Notes: generated by a model from the letters alone, not told the origin. A stretch of DNA of 64,000 nucleotides from Bacteroidota bacterium (GCA_003151815.1 PLYN01000024.1:1-64000), one strand, 5' to 3'; positions 38,301 through 47,882 are shown, numbered from the stretch's first letter. Numbers and translations: made by a program.

Positions 38301-39799
38301 CAGTATATAATTTTTCACAAGAAATAATTATTAAAAATAATTCATTTGATTTTGATAATATAATTGTTTATGATATTAACCACAATAAAGCGGTGGTTAA
38401 TGGAAAGGTTTATCATGACAATTTTAAAAATTTTCAACTTGATTTTGATATTCATACTAAAAAATTCATGTGTTTAAATACCACAGAAATAAATAACAAT
38501 TTATATTATGGAAAAGCATTTGTTTCCGGTATTATTAATATTTCAGGGTATACCGATAATATTTTAATTGAGGCTAAGGTAAAAACAGAGAGTGCAACCT
38601 CTAATGATAAATCAGATAAAATAAATGTACTTGCAAAAACGGAGATGACAAAATTTTATATTCCACTTACCAGTTCGGGTGAGTTGAGTGAAAATGGCTT
38701 TATTACATTTGTTAAGAAGGATAGCAGTTTTCGCGTTAAAAATGATTACAAAGTTACATTAGGTGGTTTAACACTTAACTTTGATTTAGATGTTACATCT
38801 GATGCTGAAGTTCAATTAATATTTGATCAAAGTGTAGGCGATATAATTAAAACGAGAGGTAATGGTAATATTAAACTGAATATTGATACTAAAGGAGAAT
38901 TTAAAATGTATGGTGATTATGTGATTACAACCGGTGATTATTTGTTTACGCTTAAAAATATTATTAACAAAAAATTTGAAATTGAAAATGGAAGCACTAT
39001 TAAATGGACAGGTAGTCCTTATAAGGCTGATTTGAATTTGGATGCTATATATAAAGCACGAGCATTGCTTAGTCCCTTTTTCCCGGATCCTGTTATGAAT
39101 ACAAGTCAAATAAATTTAAAAAAACGATACCCTGTTGATTTGAAATTATTAATGACCGGAGGTTTAATGTCGCCGGATATTAATTTTAATATTGGAATTC
39201 CTACCGTGGATGTAAGTACACGCCAAAGAGTGTTGGGTTATATTGACAATGATGCCGAAGTAAATCGGCAGGTTTTTTCTCTTCTCATTTTGAACAGTTT
39301 TGTTACACCTTACCAACTTAGCAATTCGGGTGGCGCAGCAACACCTACTGTTAGTTCTGCTGCAGGTTCTGCTGCAGGGGCAAATACCAGTGAGTTGTTA
39401 TCCAATCAGCTTAGTAATATGTTAAGCAATATAAGTAAGGATTTCGATGTTGGTGTGAATTATCGTAAAGGGGACGCAATAACTAAAGACGAAGCAGCAT
39501 TGGCTTTATCAACCCAGTTATTTAATGATAAATTATCTATCGATGGTAACGTGGGTGTAAATAATAATAATCAAAGTACCAATAATATTGTGGGGGATGT
39601 AAATATAGATTATAAATTAACAGATGATGGAAAGGTAAGAGTGAAGGCGTTTAATAAGACGAATGATATCGTCAATCAGGTAATTTCTACTGGGCCATAC
39701 ACACAGGGAATAGGCGCTTTTTATAGAGAAGAGTTTGATACGATTGGAGAATTGTACAGGCGGTATTTGGAGCGTTTAAAGAAAGGAAAAAAGAAATGA
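35351..39799 (+). CDS. tamB: Translocation/assembly module TamB-like protein (non-ATG start)
   Basis: A 1482-residue protein: N-terminal membrane anchor, very long beta-helical repeat region (alternating short strands through residue about 1200), then the conserved C-terminal TamB/DUF490 domain (about 1140-1460) with GNIKLNIDTKGEFKMYGDY and PDINFNIGIP. It bridges inner and outer membrane for lipid transport or outer-membrane protein assembly. Start: no ATG exists on this strand between tsaD and the listed TTG 35351. The frame is open back to 35261 and reads KKLSHILLRFISTILL just upstream, a better membrane anchor with positive charges. The true start is therefore probably an unusual codon such as ATT 35303; I keep the conventional TTG coordinate. 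Confidence 0.88.
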   Translation: MVLLVLFLLIQIRNVQTYVAHKAANYLSEKLHTRVQIGSVDIQFFKKLVLEDVYIEDLHHDTLLYSKKLKLNIKTIDLEKHKIDIGEIELLNTKSKLIQYITDDNFNFQFIIDSFISDTSKKASKTPWDIKFDEVILINTDFTYRNEHDTLLTTGVNYFDLRTTSVNAKFKDITIDRDTIFAKIEYLSALEKSGFILDDFSGVAKVSPVGIQVDKLKIKTPHSLISTDLTFTYKQFKDFKDFNNQVSMKAEFNHSQIEMNDISYFAPALNGLYKKLIFSGKISGKVNDLKGKKMNILVGGTTTQFIGDIKLTGLPNIEETAIYLNVESLKTNYKDLIQIPIPPFSTQQTLDIPVSIAKLGNMRFKGTFAGLYNDFYTYGNFSSALGNLSSDLSMRNDELKDKEFYKGILKSTSFDFGKFFGTPILGKVTADVAIDGSGFTVEKVSANLKGTITSLDFKNYTYKNILVEGDVAKQIFKGKLNVKDDNIDFDFNGKVDFTQKLPKLDFITTINKADLGALHFVNSTKKTNFSTQLIVNVTGNNIDNLIGQINFDNTIYQQDNEIYKLSVFDLDAEQINGLKSITLSSDFMDAKVKGTFKILELPLTVEKLLSNYLPSYFGIKSFPKNIQAQNFEYSFLFKKTDAVTRLFAPSVTIAPKTIIEGNFNSVNNKMSLIGNSSKLTFANFVLKNWNINASSNNKFQFSTGCERLYITDSTWLNGFSLNSITNSDSVNLALVWDNKTAKQSKGDIKAFLHFNPNSIINFKILPSQFSIADSVWNINKANEVLIDTNRITVSQVILEHDNQSIGVNGIISENKEDQIKLTLNNFNLANLNIYVKVLGLNFKGTVNGESTITDIYHEPLFLSNNNFSSLFINDNKIGDGSIESIWNSTKEALYLHGSFTLGIVPNILFSGYYYPKKKIDNIDMELNLQAIQMQIFEPFVKDYCSDFSGFIAGNIAVRGSIKEPKLSGVLDVNAKKIKVNYLNTVYNFSQEIIIKNNSFDFDNIIVYDINHNKAVVNGKVYHDNFKNFQLDFDIHTKKFMCLNTTEINNNLYYGKAFVSGIINISGYTDNILIEAKVKTESATSNDKSDKINVLAKTEMTKFYIPLTSSGELSENGFITFVKKDSSFRVKNDYKVTLGGLTLNFDLDVTSDAEVQLIFDQSVGDIIKTRGNGNIKLNIDTKGEFKMYGDYVITTGDYLFTLKNIINKKFEIENGSTIKWTGSPYKADLNLDAIYKARALLSPFFPDPVMNTSQINLKKRYPVDLKLLMTGGLMSPDINFNIGIPTVDVSTRQRVLGYIDNDAEVNRQVFSLLILNSFVTPYQLSNSGGAATPTVSSAAGSAAGANTSELLSNQLSNMLSNISKDFDVGVNYRKGDAITKDEAALALSTQLFNDKLSIDGNVGVNNNNQSTNNIVGDVNIDYKLTDDGKVRVKAFNKTNDIVNQVISTGPYTQGIGAFYREEFDTIGELYRRYLERLKKGKKK

Positions 39800-39887
39800 T
39801 GTGCTGATGTGTTGATTAGTTGATGTGCTGATTCGTATTACCAAATTAACACATCTGAAAATTGTTCAATCAGCACATTAGCACATC
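39798..39887. terminator. Long imperfect inverted repeat between convergent genes
   Basis: The 20-nt arms 39798-39817 and 39868-39887 are complementary at 18 of 20 positions, enclosing 50 nt. They sit exactly between the tamB stop and the ribBA stop, so they could terminate both transcripts or be a remnant of a small repeat element built on GATGTGCTGAT words. Confidence 0.5.
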
Positions 39888-39888
39888 G

Positions 39889-41103
39889 TTATTTATCTAC
39901 CTTTAAAGTATGCCCCATTTTATCGCGTTTGGTTTGCAGATAAAATTTGTTATACTCATTCGATTCAATTTCAATAGCAATGTTTTCAACAATTTCGAGC
40001 CCATAGCCAATAAGTCCGGCACGTTTTTTAGGATTGTTACTCATTAAACGAATTTTAGAAACTCCCAGGTCACGTAAAATTTGCGCTCCAACTCCATAAT
40101 CGCGTTCATCCATTTCGAATCCTAATTCCAAATTCGCTTCAACGGTATCGCGTCCTTCTTCCTGCAACTTGTATGCTTTAAGTTTGTTTAACAGTCCGAT
40201 GCCTCGCCCTTCCTGATTCATATAAACGATCACACCTTTACCTTCTTTTTCAATCATTTCCATTGATTTATGAAGTTGTGGTCCGCAATCGCAACGGCAT
40301 GAACCAAAAATATCACCTGTTAAACAAGAGGAGTGAACACGAACCAGAACAGGTTCATCAATTTCCCATTTTCCTTTTATCAATGCCAGATGTTCTTGTT
40401 CGTTAGTAGTTTGTTTGTAGGCTACCAGTTCAAAATTGCCCCATTTTGTTGGCATTTTTACCTGAACATTTTTAGTAATAATGCTTTCGTTCTTTATGCG
40501 GTATGCTATCAGATCTTCAATGGAAATTATTTTCAGGTTGAATTTTTTAGCTATTTCAAGCAATTGAGGCAGGCGGGCCATTGTTCCATCTTCATTCATG
40601 ATCTCAACCAGTGCACCTACCGGGTCGAAACCTGCCAATCGTGCAAGGTCAATGGTAGCTTCTGTATGCCCGGCTCTGCGCAGAACTCCTCCGTTTTTTG
40701 CTTTTAATGGAAAAATATGTCCGGGTTTACCGAATTCTTCAGGTTGAATGTCCGGATTGATCAATGCAAGAATTGTTTTTGAACGGTCGCTGGCAGAGAT
40801 CCCTGTAGTACAACCATAACCTAACAGATCGATAGAAACTGTAAAAGCGGTAGTGTTTTGTGAAGTGTTATTACTAACCATCATTTCCAAACCCAATTGT
40901 TCACAACGCTTTTCCGTGATCGCTGCACATATAAGTCCGCGTCCGTGAGTAGCCATAAAATTGATAACTTCAGGGGTAACGTTGGCCGCGGCAGCAATAA
41001 AATCACCTTCATTTTCGCGATCTTCATCATCAACCACAATAATTACCTTCCCGGCTTTAAGATCGGCAATCGCCTCTTCAATAGTGTTTAAAACAGAATC
41101 CAT
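39889..41103 (-). CDS. ribBA: Bifunctional 3,4-dihydroxy-2-butanone-4-phosphate synthase / GTP cyclohydrolase II
   Basis: Catalyses two early riboflavin steps: ribulose-5-P to dihydroxybutanone phosphate and GTP ring opening. RibB half (about 1-205): [25 protein letters not shown] and [17 protein letters not shown]. RibA half (about 215-404): [19 protein letters not shown] with the zinc cysteines and [17 protein letters not shown] start at ATG 41103 ([12 protein letters not shown]), as in the family, rather than 41214; the extra 37 residues are not conserved-looking and would overlap the neighbouring gene's end. A -7-like TATCTTTG (41127-41120) supports this start. Confidence 0.94.
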   Translation of the reverse strand: MDSVLNTIEEAIADLKAGKVIIVVDDEDRENEGDFIAAAANVTPEVINFMATHGRGLICAAITEKRCEQLGLEMMVSNNTSQNTTAFTVSIDLLGYGCTTGISASDRSKTILALINPDIQPEEFGKPGHIFPLKAKNGGVLRRAGHTEATIDLARLAGFDPVGALVEIMNEDGTMARLPQLLEIAKKFNLKIISIEDLIAYRIKNESIITKNVQVKMPTKWGNFELVAYKQTTNEQEHLALIKGKWEIDEPVLVRVHSSCLTGDIFGSCRCDCGPQLHKSMEMIEKEGKGVIVYMNQEGRGIGLLNKLKAYKLQEEGRDTVEANLELGFEMDERDYGVGAQILRDLGVSKIRLMSNNPKKRAGLIGYGLEIVENIAIEIESNEYNKFYLQTKRDKMGHTLKVDK

Positions 41104-41119
41104 TCTTTTAAGATTTGTA

Positions 41120-41127
41120 CAAAGATA
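41120..41127 (-). promoter_or_regulatory. -7 element TATCTTTG of ribBA
   Basis: TATCTTTG fits TAnnTTTG and ends 16 nt before ATG 41103, the same spacing as for the R-M controller gene. It lies inside the longer track ORF, which argues against the 41214 start. No exact TTTG was found at -33. Confidence 0.5.
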
Positions 41128-41203
41128 AGAAAAATAGGCTGTGGACATTTTTATCGAAACAATTTCAATAAAGTTATGGGGAAGAGTCTTTTCAATAAAA
41201 TAA

Positions 41204-43267
41204 TTATTGAACAATAATTTTACCTGTTTTAGTGGTATTATTTATTATCAATTGATAAAAATAAATTCCTGCCGCTCTTTCTTTTCTTTCAAAAACTATC
41301 TTCAATTCTCCTGAAGGTTGATTTTCATTTAAAAGCAGAGCAATCTCTTTACCTATTACATCAAATATTTTTAGCGATACATTCGCCTCTTCAGTTATAT
41401 GAATTGCAAATGTAGTGATAGATTCAAAAGGGTTTGGGTAAACAACTATATTATTATCAAAACTATTTTCTTTTATCCCAACTACAACTTTTGGACAATA
41501 GCCGGAGCCTGTTATAGCCCAATCCATCCATCCCGCGCGATTAGCAATCCAGGTTTTTAAATCATTCACTTCTCCTTGATAATTTGCATTGGTTTGATTT
41601 TGTGGATTGGGATAAATATAGGTTCCTAAAATTGGCCATTGAGTAAAATTGCGCTGTTGTGATTCGTTGAGTGCAGTAGCAGATGAATCTATATATGCAT
41701 TCATATGGCTGTTGCTTAATACGCCCTGACGTAAATCATTCCACCTGCAATAAAGTTTATTGACAAAAGTACTATCTTGAAAAAAACGACCCCACCAACT
41801 TGGGGTTGGATGCACTGTATCTGTTTGTTGATATTGCCATAAAGTAGGATCGAATGAGTTACCGTAATTGCAATTATGCCAGGCAATGTCATAATCCCAA
41901 ACCGGTCCGATGTGCAGTTTTCCGCCTTTTGTAATATTATCTTTATACAAATAAGTACTCAATCTGTACGCATCTACGTTTTTACTCAACTCATTGATAA
42001 TAAAAAAATCAATGAATGATTCTACATCAATATATTTCTGATACCCATCAGTTGGACTATTAAAAGAAGAAGAATTCATCGCTGTTTCAAAATCATCCAT
42101 GTATCCTTTAATATAAGCTTGTTGCTGAGGAGTAATAGCCGTTGTTGGATAAATGTATTGATAATAAAAATGTGCATTGCCCGATGGATCTCCTGGAAAC
42201 TTGGAGGACCAACCGGCTGCATCAGATCTGTCAATTTTTAAAATATACCCTCCTGTAATTGCCGGTGATGCATTATCAACAGATGTTAATTTAGCAACAT
42301 TAACCCTATATTTACCCTGCTTTATTTTTTCCATCAGAGAATATACACCACGATATTCACCATTTATCACTACTTCCACAGTTTTGCAGCGGGGAGCATA
42401 ATCTCCCATTTGTTGTGCAAGATCATTGGTAATCGAACCTCTGATAAGACTTTTATCCTGATATATCGCTATTAGATCCCAATCACTTTCATTGGGCATT
42501 CCAAGTAAGGAAACTTTGAGTGTGTTGCCCGTTCCATCAGTGGTTGTGAGGCTGAAGGATTTCTTTTCGAAATTTGCACTGGAGTTTCCCCTAATATGAA
42601 TATCGGTTTTATCATTAAAATTATTCATAGGATCTGTCAAATTATTTCTTTGATTTACACCATTGTAAATTATTCCCATATTAACTGAAGCCTTTACATC
42701 AGTTATCTGTTGACCGTTTGTATTGATAACAACGATCGGAAGATTAGAAGAAGTAAATACCACCGGCTGAGGAGGATTAGTCCCAAAGTTAAGGCTCCAA
42801 CTTATAACACTGCCAGAGTCAACAAATGCGAGATAATCATGAACGATAAGTTGCCATACACCGTTTCCGGCTTGTCCATTATTAAATCGTCCCAAATATC
42901 CCACAGGTTTAAAACTCCCGGTATAAGGTGCTTGAGATTGAGTAATTGACGTAACGGCACTATTATTAAAGCAAGTGTTTGTATAATTACTGTCTTTACA
43001 ACTGGTACCTTCTGTAAGCTCAACCACTATACCACTGGGTGATTGAAGATAAATATATAATTCTTCAACTTTAGGATGTATGATATTGATACATACTTCT
43101 TCAACACCAAAAGTATTTGTCATTTGTGCCGGACTTAAACCGGAAACTGAAATATCAAAATAAGTATCCACACCATTATTTTGAATATTTCCTCCTGTTC
43201 CTGTATATACTTGAGCTTTGATATAAAAAGAAAGCGACAAGAAAATAATAGTAAATATTTTTCTCAT
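41204..43267 (-). CDS. Secreted CotH-kinase-family protein with P-domain and T9SS sorting tail
   Basis: A 687-residue exported protein. After a signal peptide (ends near FYIKAQ) comes a proprotein-convertase P-like domain (about 22-165; [30 protein letters not shown]). A CotH-like kinase domain follows (about 190-560; [57 protein letters not shown]). Residues about 605-687 are a type A T9SS sorting domain ([13 protein letters not shown] ... GIYFYQL). CotH proteins in spores phosphorylate coat proteins; the role of secreted Bacteroidota members is unknown. Single gene; the DksA-like gene lies 8 bp upstream and may be cotranscribed. Confidence 0.88.
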   Translation of the reverse strand: MRKIFTIIFLSLSFYIKAQVYTGTGGNIQNNGVDTYFDISVSGLSPAQMTNTFGVEEVCINIIHPKVEELYIYLQSPSGIVVELTEGTSCKDSNYTNTCFNNSAVTSITQSQAPYTGSFKPVGYLGRFNNGQAGNGVWQLIVHDYLAFVDSGSVISWSLNFGTNPPQPVVFTSSNLPIVVINTNGQQITDVKASVNMGIIYNGVNQRNNLTDPMNNFNDKTDIHIRGNSSANFEKKSFSLTTTDGTGNTLKVSLLGMPNESDWDLIAIYQDKSLIRGSITNDLAQQMGDYAPRCKTVEVVINGEYRGVYSLMEKIKQGKYRVNVAKLTSVDNASPAITGGYILKIDRSDAAGWSSKFPGDPSGNAHFYYQYIYPTTAITPQQQAYIKGYMDDFETAMNSSSFNSPTDGYQKYIDVESFIDFFIINELSKNVDAYRLSTYLYKDNITKGGKLHIGPVWDYDIAWHNCNYGNSFDPTLWQYQQTDTVHPTPSWWGRFFQDSTFVNKLYCRWNDLRQGVLSNSHMNAYIDSSATALNESQQRNFTQWPILGTYIYPNPQNQTNANYQGEVNDLKTWIANRAGWMDWAITGSGYCPKVVVGIKENSFDNNIVVYPNPFESITTFAIHITEEANVSLKIFDVIGKEIALLLNENQPSGELKIVFERKERAAGIYFYQLIINNTTKTGKIIVQ

Positions 43268-43275
43268 GTGTTTTT

Positions 43276-43761
43276 TTAAGTAAGAGTATTTAATTTTGCA
43301 TTAATGCTAGTGGTTGTGTGAGGAACGCTTCTTAGTCTTTCCTTTGGAATTAAGTCCCCTGTAATCCTGCATGTTCCATACGTTTTATTTTCTATTCGAA
43401 TCAATGCATTGTTAAGATGCTGAATAAATTTTTCTTGTCTTATGGCATGTTGCGCAGTTTCTTCTTTTGATATAACATCACTTGCATCCTCAAGGACTTT
43501 AAAAGTAGGTGAAGTGTCATTCGTGCCATTATCATCCCGAAGTGAAAGGGTACTTTTTAAAAGTTCATAGTCTATTTTCGCCTCACCAAGCTTCGCCAAA
43601 ATTAATTCTTTGAATTCTCTAAGTTCCTCATCCGAAAGTCGAACTTGTGTATCCTCATTTTTAGGAGTGGAGATAGGTTGAGTTACTTTTGCTTCAACCA
43701 TAATTGGCATTATCACCATTTTGGACTCCGTCGCTTGTTTTGCCATTTTATTATTTTTCAT
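43276..43761 (-). CDS. DksA/TraR-like protein lacking most zinc-finger cysteines
   Basis: A 161-residue protein. Residues about 40-130 form the coiled-coil region (LSDEELREFKELILAKLGEAK ... HAIRQEKFIQHLNNALIRIENKTYG), and the C-terminus CRITGDLIPKERLRSVPHTT is the DksA/TraR zinc-finger region with only one of the four cysteines kept. The first 30 residues are a non-conserved extension; MAKQ (43746) is an alternative start. Family role: binding in the RNA polymerase secondary channel to reset transcription during starvation. It lies 8 bp upstream of the CotH-like gene and downstream of one GGCTAT-N15-AACGAA element (43899-43873). Confidence 0.82.
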   Translation of the reverse strand: MKNNKMAKQATESKMVIMPIMVEAKVTQPISTPKNEDTQVRLSDEELREFKELILAKLGEAKIDYELLKSTLSLRDDNGTNDTSPTFKVLEDASDVISKEETAQHAIRQEKFIQHLNNALIRIENKTYGTCRITGDLIPKERLRSVPHTTTSINAKLNTLT

Positions 43762-43986
43762 ATGTTTGATCTTTTATGATGTTGTTATTTTTTAAATTTA
43801 ATAAGCTTAGAATAATCGGATAAAATTTATTAATGCAAAGGTAATTTGACTAATAACAATGATCTTCCATTTTTCGTTTAGTTCTCTCATAAAATAGCCA
43901 AAAACTATTAAATAGTCGGTGGTGATATAAATTTTAAAAATCTGTCTACCAACTAGAATTATATAGTCATATAATATTAAGATTCT
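43762..43986. other. Leader of the DksA-like gene with a GGCTAT-type element
   Basis: Part of a 637-bp region without a track ORF. It contains element A (43873-43899, minus orientation) about 110 bp before the DksA-like start. No other feature is seen. Confidence 0.5.
43873..43899 (-). promoter_or_regulatory. 27-bp element GGCTAT-N15-AACGAA, copy A
   Basis: On the minus strand the site has GGCTAT, 15 bp, AACGAA exactly. It points toward the DksA-like gene, 112 bp ahead. One of six copies with identical spacing. Confidence 0.55.
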
Positions 43987-44115
43987 CTATGAGAAATTGC
44001 ATGAATCCCCTAAAAAGTCAAAATCATTATCTATTATCGTGCAAATTTCGATAGTCGGCGGCTCTGATATTATTTGAGAGGCTGGGACTTGCTCTGTTGT
44101 TTTGAAATTTTTCAT
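43987..44115 (-). CDS. Possible 42-aa small protein
   Basis: An ATG at 44115 opens a 42-codon frame ending in TAG at 43987, too short for the track. The product starts MKNFKTTEQVPASQIISEPP and ends FLGDSCNFS; it is acidic, soluble and has two cysteines. It lies about 100 bp downstream of element B (44245-44219), in the same direction, as the other element-linked genes do. No family is recognised. Support is positional only; conservation in relatives would decide. Confidence 0.3.
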   Translation of the reverse strand: MKNFKTTEQVPASQIISEPPTIEICTIIDNDFDFLGDSCNFS

Positions 44116-44218
44116 GTCGCTGCATTTTTTATGATTTGTTTTTATTGAACAAGAATAAACTGATATTATAAATTACTTGTTCAAAAATAGTATCGTTTAT
44201 TTCTAATTCCTTCCTTTT

Positions 44219-44245
44219 TTCGTTTAGTTCGATTTAATAATAGCC
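44219..44245 (-). promoter_or_regulatory. 27-bp element GGCTAT-N15-AACGAA, copy B
   Basis: Exact match to both half sites on the minus strand. It points away from the glycosidase gene and toward the 42-aa ORF at 43987-44115. Confidence 0.5.
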
Positions 44246-44307
44246 AAAAAGTGTTAAACATTCGTTAGTAGAGTAACCCATGTAAGTCAATGCCGTAGAA
44301 GGCTTCA

Positions 44308-44359
44308 GGAAATCGACTAAAGGGAATAAAAAATCGCTAAGAACAATAAATGAATTGCC
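44308..44359 (+). promoter_or_regulatory. Conserved leader shared with the paralogous glycosidase gene
   Basis: Aligned by eye with 48444-48496, it shares blocks such as AAAGGGA, AAAATCGC and AGAACAATAAA in the same order. Noncoding conservation just before two paralogous starts suggests a retained regulatory or untranslated-RNA element, or simply recent duplication. Confidence 0.45.
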
Positions 44360-44398
44360 AAAAACGTTTTTAGACAAATAAACATTTAATCATAAAAA

Positions 44399-47300
44399 AT
44401 GAAAAACATAAAAAAAATTATCAAAGTAAGTTTACTTACAGTTGGGTTTTTACTTTCTGTAAAAAGTAGTTACTCACAATTGATCTCGGATCATTTTTTT
44501 GGTGAAAACACCTGGATGCCGGATACCATTGGTGATTACAAAGCGTGTAAAGAGCCGCCATGTATTTTATATGGTAAATTGCATAAACAATGGAGCAACA
44601 TTAAAAGTAGTGGAGCATCAATTGTTCGTTTTGGAGGTATTGCAGCTGACAAAAACATGCCAACTAATTATCAATATATAAAGATGATCGATTCCATTCG
44701 TGCAAAAGGTATGGAGCCAATTATTCAAGTTCCATTTTGTAATAATCGTTATACCGCTCAACAAGCAGCCGATATTGTTAAGTATATAAATATTATTAAA
44801 GGCAAAAAAATTAAATACTGGATCATTGCAAACGAACCTGATCTGAGTTATTCCTTCACTACTTCTTCACAAATAGCGCAATATTTTAAACCTTTTGCTT
44901 CAGCAATGAAAGCAGTGGACCCATCCATCCTTATTGTGGGGCCCGAATGTGCCTGGTTTAATCAAACCATTTTAACAGGTTTAACAACTCCGAATGGTCC
45001 TGATGACATTACAGGTAAAGATGCATCCGGAAATTATTACCTTGATATTATTTCTTTTCATACTTATCCTTTTGATGGAACTCAAACTAGAGCTGATGTT
45101 GTTTCAAAATTAACAGCTCCCAATTCATTAAATGAGAATTTGGCTTATCTAAACACTCGTGTAGCTAATTGTAATTCTGCGCATAATAGAACAGGTGTAG
45201 CATTACTAAAGACAGCTATTACAGAGGCGAATATAAATTGGCAAAACAACACTTCAGATAATTTAAATGGCTTAGGTGCCAATAGTTTTATTGGTGGTCA
45301 ATTTATGGCGGAAATGATGGGCATTGGAATGAAAAATAATTTAGATTTTATTAATATCTGGAGTGTAATTGAAGGAAATTCAACGGCCAGCAATATTGGT
45401 TTTATAGATGCTACTACCAATAATAAAAAGCCATTGTATTATCATTTTAAACTTCTTGCCAACAATTTCAAAGGAAATTATTTGAACGGTATTACTAACC
45501 AGGTAAATGTTAAATCCTTTGGAAGTCAGAATGCGCAACAAACTTCAGTACTGATTTTAAATGAAGATCTTACCAATAATTATAATTTCACCGTTCGATT
45601 AGATAATTCAGCTATTTCAGGAAATGGTGGATTAAATATTAACATAAATGCAGGATTGAATAAAGAGTATTCCGGTGTTATTAGTAATCAGTCTACCACT
45701 ATTTTGAAGTTTGATGCGGCAGGAAATTTAATAGAAAAAACGGAATATAAACTTTCAGGAAATGCTGATGTCAATCTTGCTCCAACAGTTACAACATTGC
45801 CTTCTGCTTTGTCAGCAATAATTATTCCGGCTGCTTCAACTACCATTTGTTCTGGAAGCAGTGTAACATTAAATGCGAATGTTGGAACAGGTTATTCATA
45901 TCAGTGGAAAAAAGATAATACTTCTTTAGCGGGTGCTACCAACTCATCATATATAGCGAATGCCGCCGGAAATTATTCGGTTAGCATAACTTCCGCAGAA
46001 ATAACTACTACATCTGCAGCAACAACAATCACGTTATTGCCTGCTCCAATTGCTTCAATTACGCCTCAGGGTGCAACCTCATTTATTGCAGGTGATAGTG
46101 TTGTTTTAAATGCAACTACAGGAACAGATTACATTTACCAATGGAAAAAAGATAATATAGGTATTAATGGTGCAACTAACACTTCTTATGTTGCAAATCA
46201 GTCAGGGGCTTACCAAATAAAAACTACCTTGGGTATTTGCAACAATTGGTCTGCTCCACTATCAATTACTGTCTTTCCAAAAGCAACGATCACTGCTGCC
46301 GGTGCAACTAATTTTTGCTCAGGTGGAAATGTTAAGTTGAATGCAAATGTTGTTAAAGGATATGCTTATCAATGGAAAAAAGATAATGTTGCTATTGCCG
46401 GATCAACCGATTCATCTTACATTGCTATAGAATCCGGTGGTTATTCTGTTGTCGCAACTATTGCAGGCCTTACAACAACTTCAGGGATTCAAGTTATAAA
46501 AGTAACACCTTTACCTAGCGCTATTATAACAGCAGCAAGTGCAACTTCATTTGTTGAAGGTAATAGTGTAGTTCTAAATGCAACTACCGGAACAGGATAT
46601 ACTTATCAATGGAAAAAAGATAATGAACTTATAACAGGAGCTACCAATGGATCATATACAACTTCCATAGCCGGATCATACCAGGTAGAAATTACTTCAG
46701 AAATTTGTAAATCATTATCCGCTTCAGTTACCGTTGCTGTTCTGCCAATAGCGGTGATCACTGCAGCAGGTAGCACGAGTTTTTGTGCCGGAGGAAACGT
46801 AAGGTTGAATGCTAAAGTAATGACAGGGTATACGTTTCAATGGAAAAAGGATAATATCGAGATTGCCGGAGCAACCGATTCATTATACATTGCTGCTGCG
46901 TCAGGAAGTTATTCGGTGGTTGTAACTAAAGGAGGCAATACAAATACTTCAACAGCAATTGCCGTTACAGCAATATCTGTTCCTGTTGCAACAATTACTC
47001 CTTTAGGCGCAACAACAATATGTTCCGGTACTGTTGGTTTACAAGCAAATACGGGTTCCGGCTTGATCTATCAATGGAAAAAAGATAATAATGCAATAGA
47101 TGGAGCTACCAATTCTTCTTATTCAGCAACTGTTACAGGATCTTATCAAATAAGAGTTACACAAGGTTCATGCACATCGTGGTCAGCACCATTAAGTGTA
47201 AGTATTCAAGGTGATAAAAATGCCACGATAACACCGGATGGACCAATCACATTTTGTTCCGGTGGTAAAGTAGTATTGTATGCTAATACTTGTTCCGACT

Positions 47301-47800
47301 ATTTATATCAATGGAAGAAAAATGGAGCAAATATTAAAGGAGCAACTGCATCATCATATATTGCTACAACTTCCGGAAGCTATCAGGTAAAAATTACGTC
47401 AAGTGCATTCACAGAATGGTCGGCACCTTTATCGGTAACGGTTAATAACTGCAAGCCTTCCGGTTCAATTGCAAGTAAAGAATTGACTTTGGATTCAACT
47501 ACTGTTACATCTTTATCGAACGAGGAAAATGTTAATAGTATTTTTGAAATTAATGTATTTCCAAATCCATCAAATGGAAAATTTACGATACAATTAAGTA
47601 ATAAAAATTCCGAACAAAATAATATTGAAATTCAACTTATCAATTCTAACGGACAAGAGGTTTACCATGAAAACGGTAATTTCTTAAATGGCAAAGAAGA
47701 AATAATATTGGGAGACAATATTACATCCGGACTTTATATCATGAGAGTGATGGTTGGAAATAACATTATCATTAAAAGAATTATAATTAATAATCTTTAA
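44399..47800 (+). CDS. Secreted clan GH-A-like glycosidase with seven Ig-like repeats and T9SS tail (long paralogue)
   Basis: A 1133-residue exported enzyme. Signal peptide 1-26; a TIM-barrel glycosidase domain (about 27-370) with acid/base candidate Glu146 in WIIANEPDL and nucleophile candidate Glu276 in KTAITEANINW, the Asn-Glu-Pro motif typical of clan GH-A. A short beta domain follows (about 380-470). Seven tandem Ig-like units of about 75 residues (478-1017) share the core YQWKKDN...IxGATxSSYxA. The type A T9SS sorting domain is at about 1045-1133 (VFPNPSNGKFTIQL). The substrate is unknown; the family cannot be fixed between GH39/GH5-like groups by eye. The paralogue 48526-50253 has the same barrel and tail without the Ig-like array. 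Confidence 0.82.
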   Translation: MKNIKKIIKVSLLTVGFLLSVKSSYSQLISDHFFGENTWMPDTIGDYKACKEPPCILYGKLHKQWSNIKSSGASIVRFGGIAADKNMPTNYQYIKMIDSIRAKGMEPIIQVPFCNNRYTAQQAADIVKYINIIKGKKIKYWIIANEPDLSYSFTTSSQIAQYFKPFASAMKAVDPSILIVGPECAWFNQTILTGLTTPNGPDDITGKDASGNYYLDIISFHTYPFDGTQTRADVVSKLTAPNSLNENLAYLNTRVANCNSAHNRTGVALLKTAITEANINWQNNTSDNLNGLGANSFIGGQFMAEMMGIGMKNNLDFINIWSVIEGNSTASNIGFIDATTNNKKPLYYHFKLLANNFKGNYLNGITNQVNVKSFGSQNAQQTSVLILNEDLTNNYNFTVRLDNSAISGNGGLNININAGLNKEYSGVISNQSTTILKFDAAGNLIEKTEYKLSGNADVNLAPTVTTLPSALSAIIIPAASTTICSGSSVTLNANVGTGYSYQWKKDNTSLAGATNSSYIANAAGNYSVSITSAEITTTSAATTITLLPAPIASITPQGATSFIAGDSVVLNATTGTDYIYQWKKDNIGINGATNTSYVANQSGAYQIKTTLGICNNWSAPLSITVFPKATITAAGATNFCSGGNVKLNANVVKGYAYQWKKDNVAIAGSTDSSYIAIESGGYSVVATIAGLTTTSGIQVIKVTPLPSAIITAASATSFVEGNSVVLNATTGTGYTYQWKKDNELITGATNGSYTTSIAGSYQVEITSEICKSLSASVTVAVLPIAVITAAGSTSFCAGGNVRLNAKVMTGYTFQWKKDNIEIAGATDSLYIAAASGSYSVVVTKGGNTNTSTAIAVTAISVPVATITPLGATTICSGTVGLQANTGSGLIYQWKKDNNAIDGATNSSYSATVTGSYQIRVTQGSCTSWSAPLSVSIQGDKNATITPDGPITFCSGGKVVLYANTCSDYLYQWKKNGANIKGATASSYIATTSGSYQVKITSSAFTEWSAPLSVTVNNCKPSGSIASKELTLDSTTVTSLSNEENVNSIFEINVFPNPSNGKFTIQLSNKNSEQNNIEIQLINSNGQEVYHENGNFLNGKEEIILGDNITSGLYIMRVMVGNNIIIKRIIINNL

Positions 47801-47810
47801 ATATATTTTT

Positions 47811-47845
47811 AAAAAACCTATCCTGAGATCAGGATAGGTTTTTTT
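47811..47845. terminator. Strong bidirectional terminator
   Basis: AACCTATCCTGA (47815-47826) and TCAGGATAGGTT (47829-47840) pair perfectly, extended by A-run and T-run on either side. It serves the converging glycosidase and response-regulator genes. Confidence 0.85.
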
Positions 47846-47882
47846 AATTTTAATTACCATAGTGTAAAGTAATTTAATACTT

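Larger units (their letters stand above)
44116..44398. other. Intergenic leader of the long secreted glycosidase
   Basis: Contains element B (44219-44245, minus orientation) and, at about 44308-44359, a stretch closely matching the leader of the paralogous gene at about 48444-48496. No additional ORF is supported. Confidence 0.5.

Noticed and set aside
41104-41214. Longer start of RibBA at 41214
   Set aside because: Would add 37 residues not typical of the family, overlap the CotH-like gene end and include the -7 element.
45840-47450. Tandem repeats considered as CRISPR or satellite DNA
   Set aside because: Units of about 225-270 bp are in frame and encode Ig-like domains; no short identical repeats with unique spacers are present.
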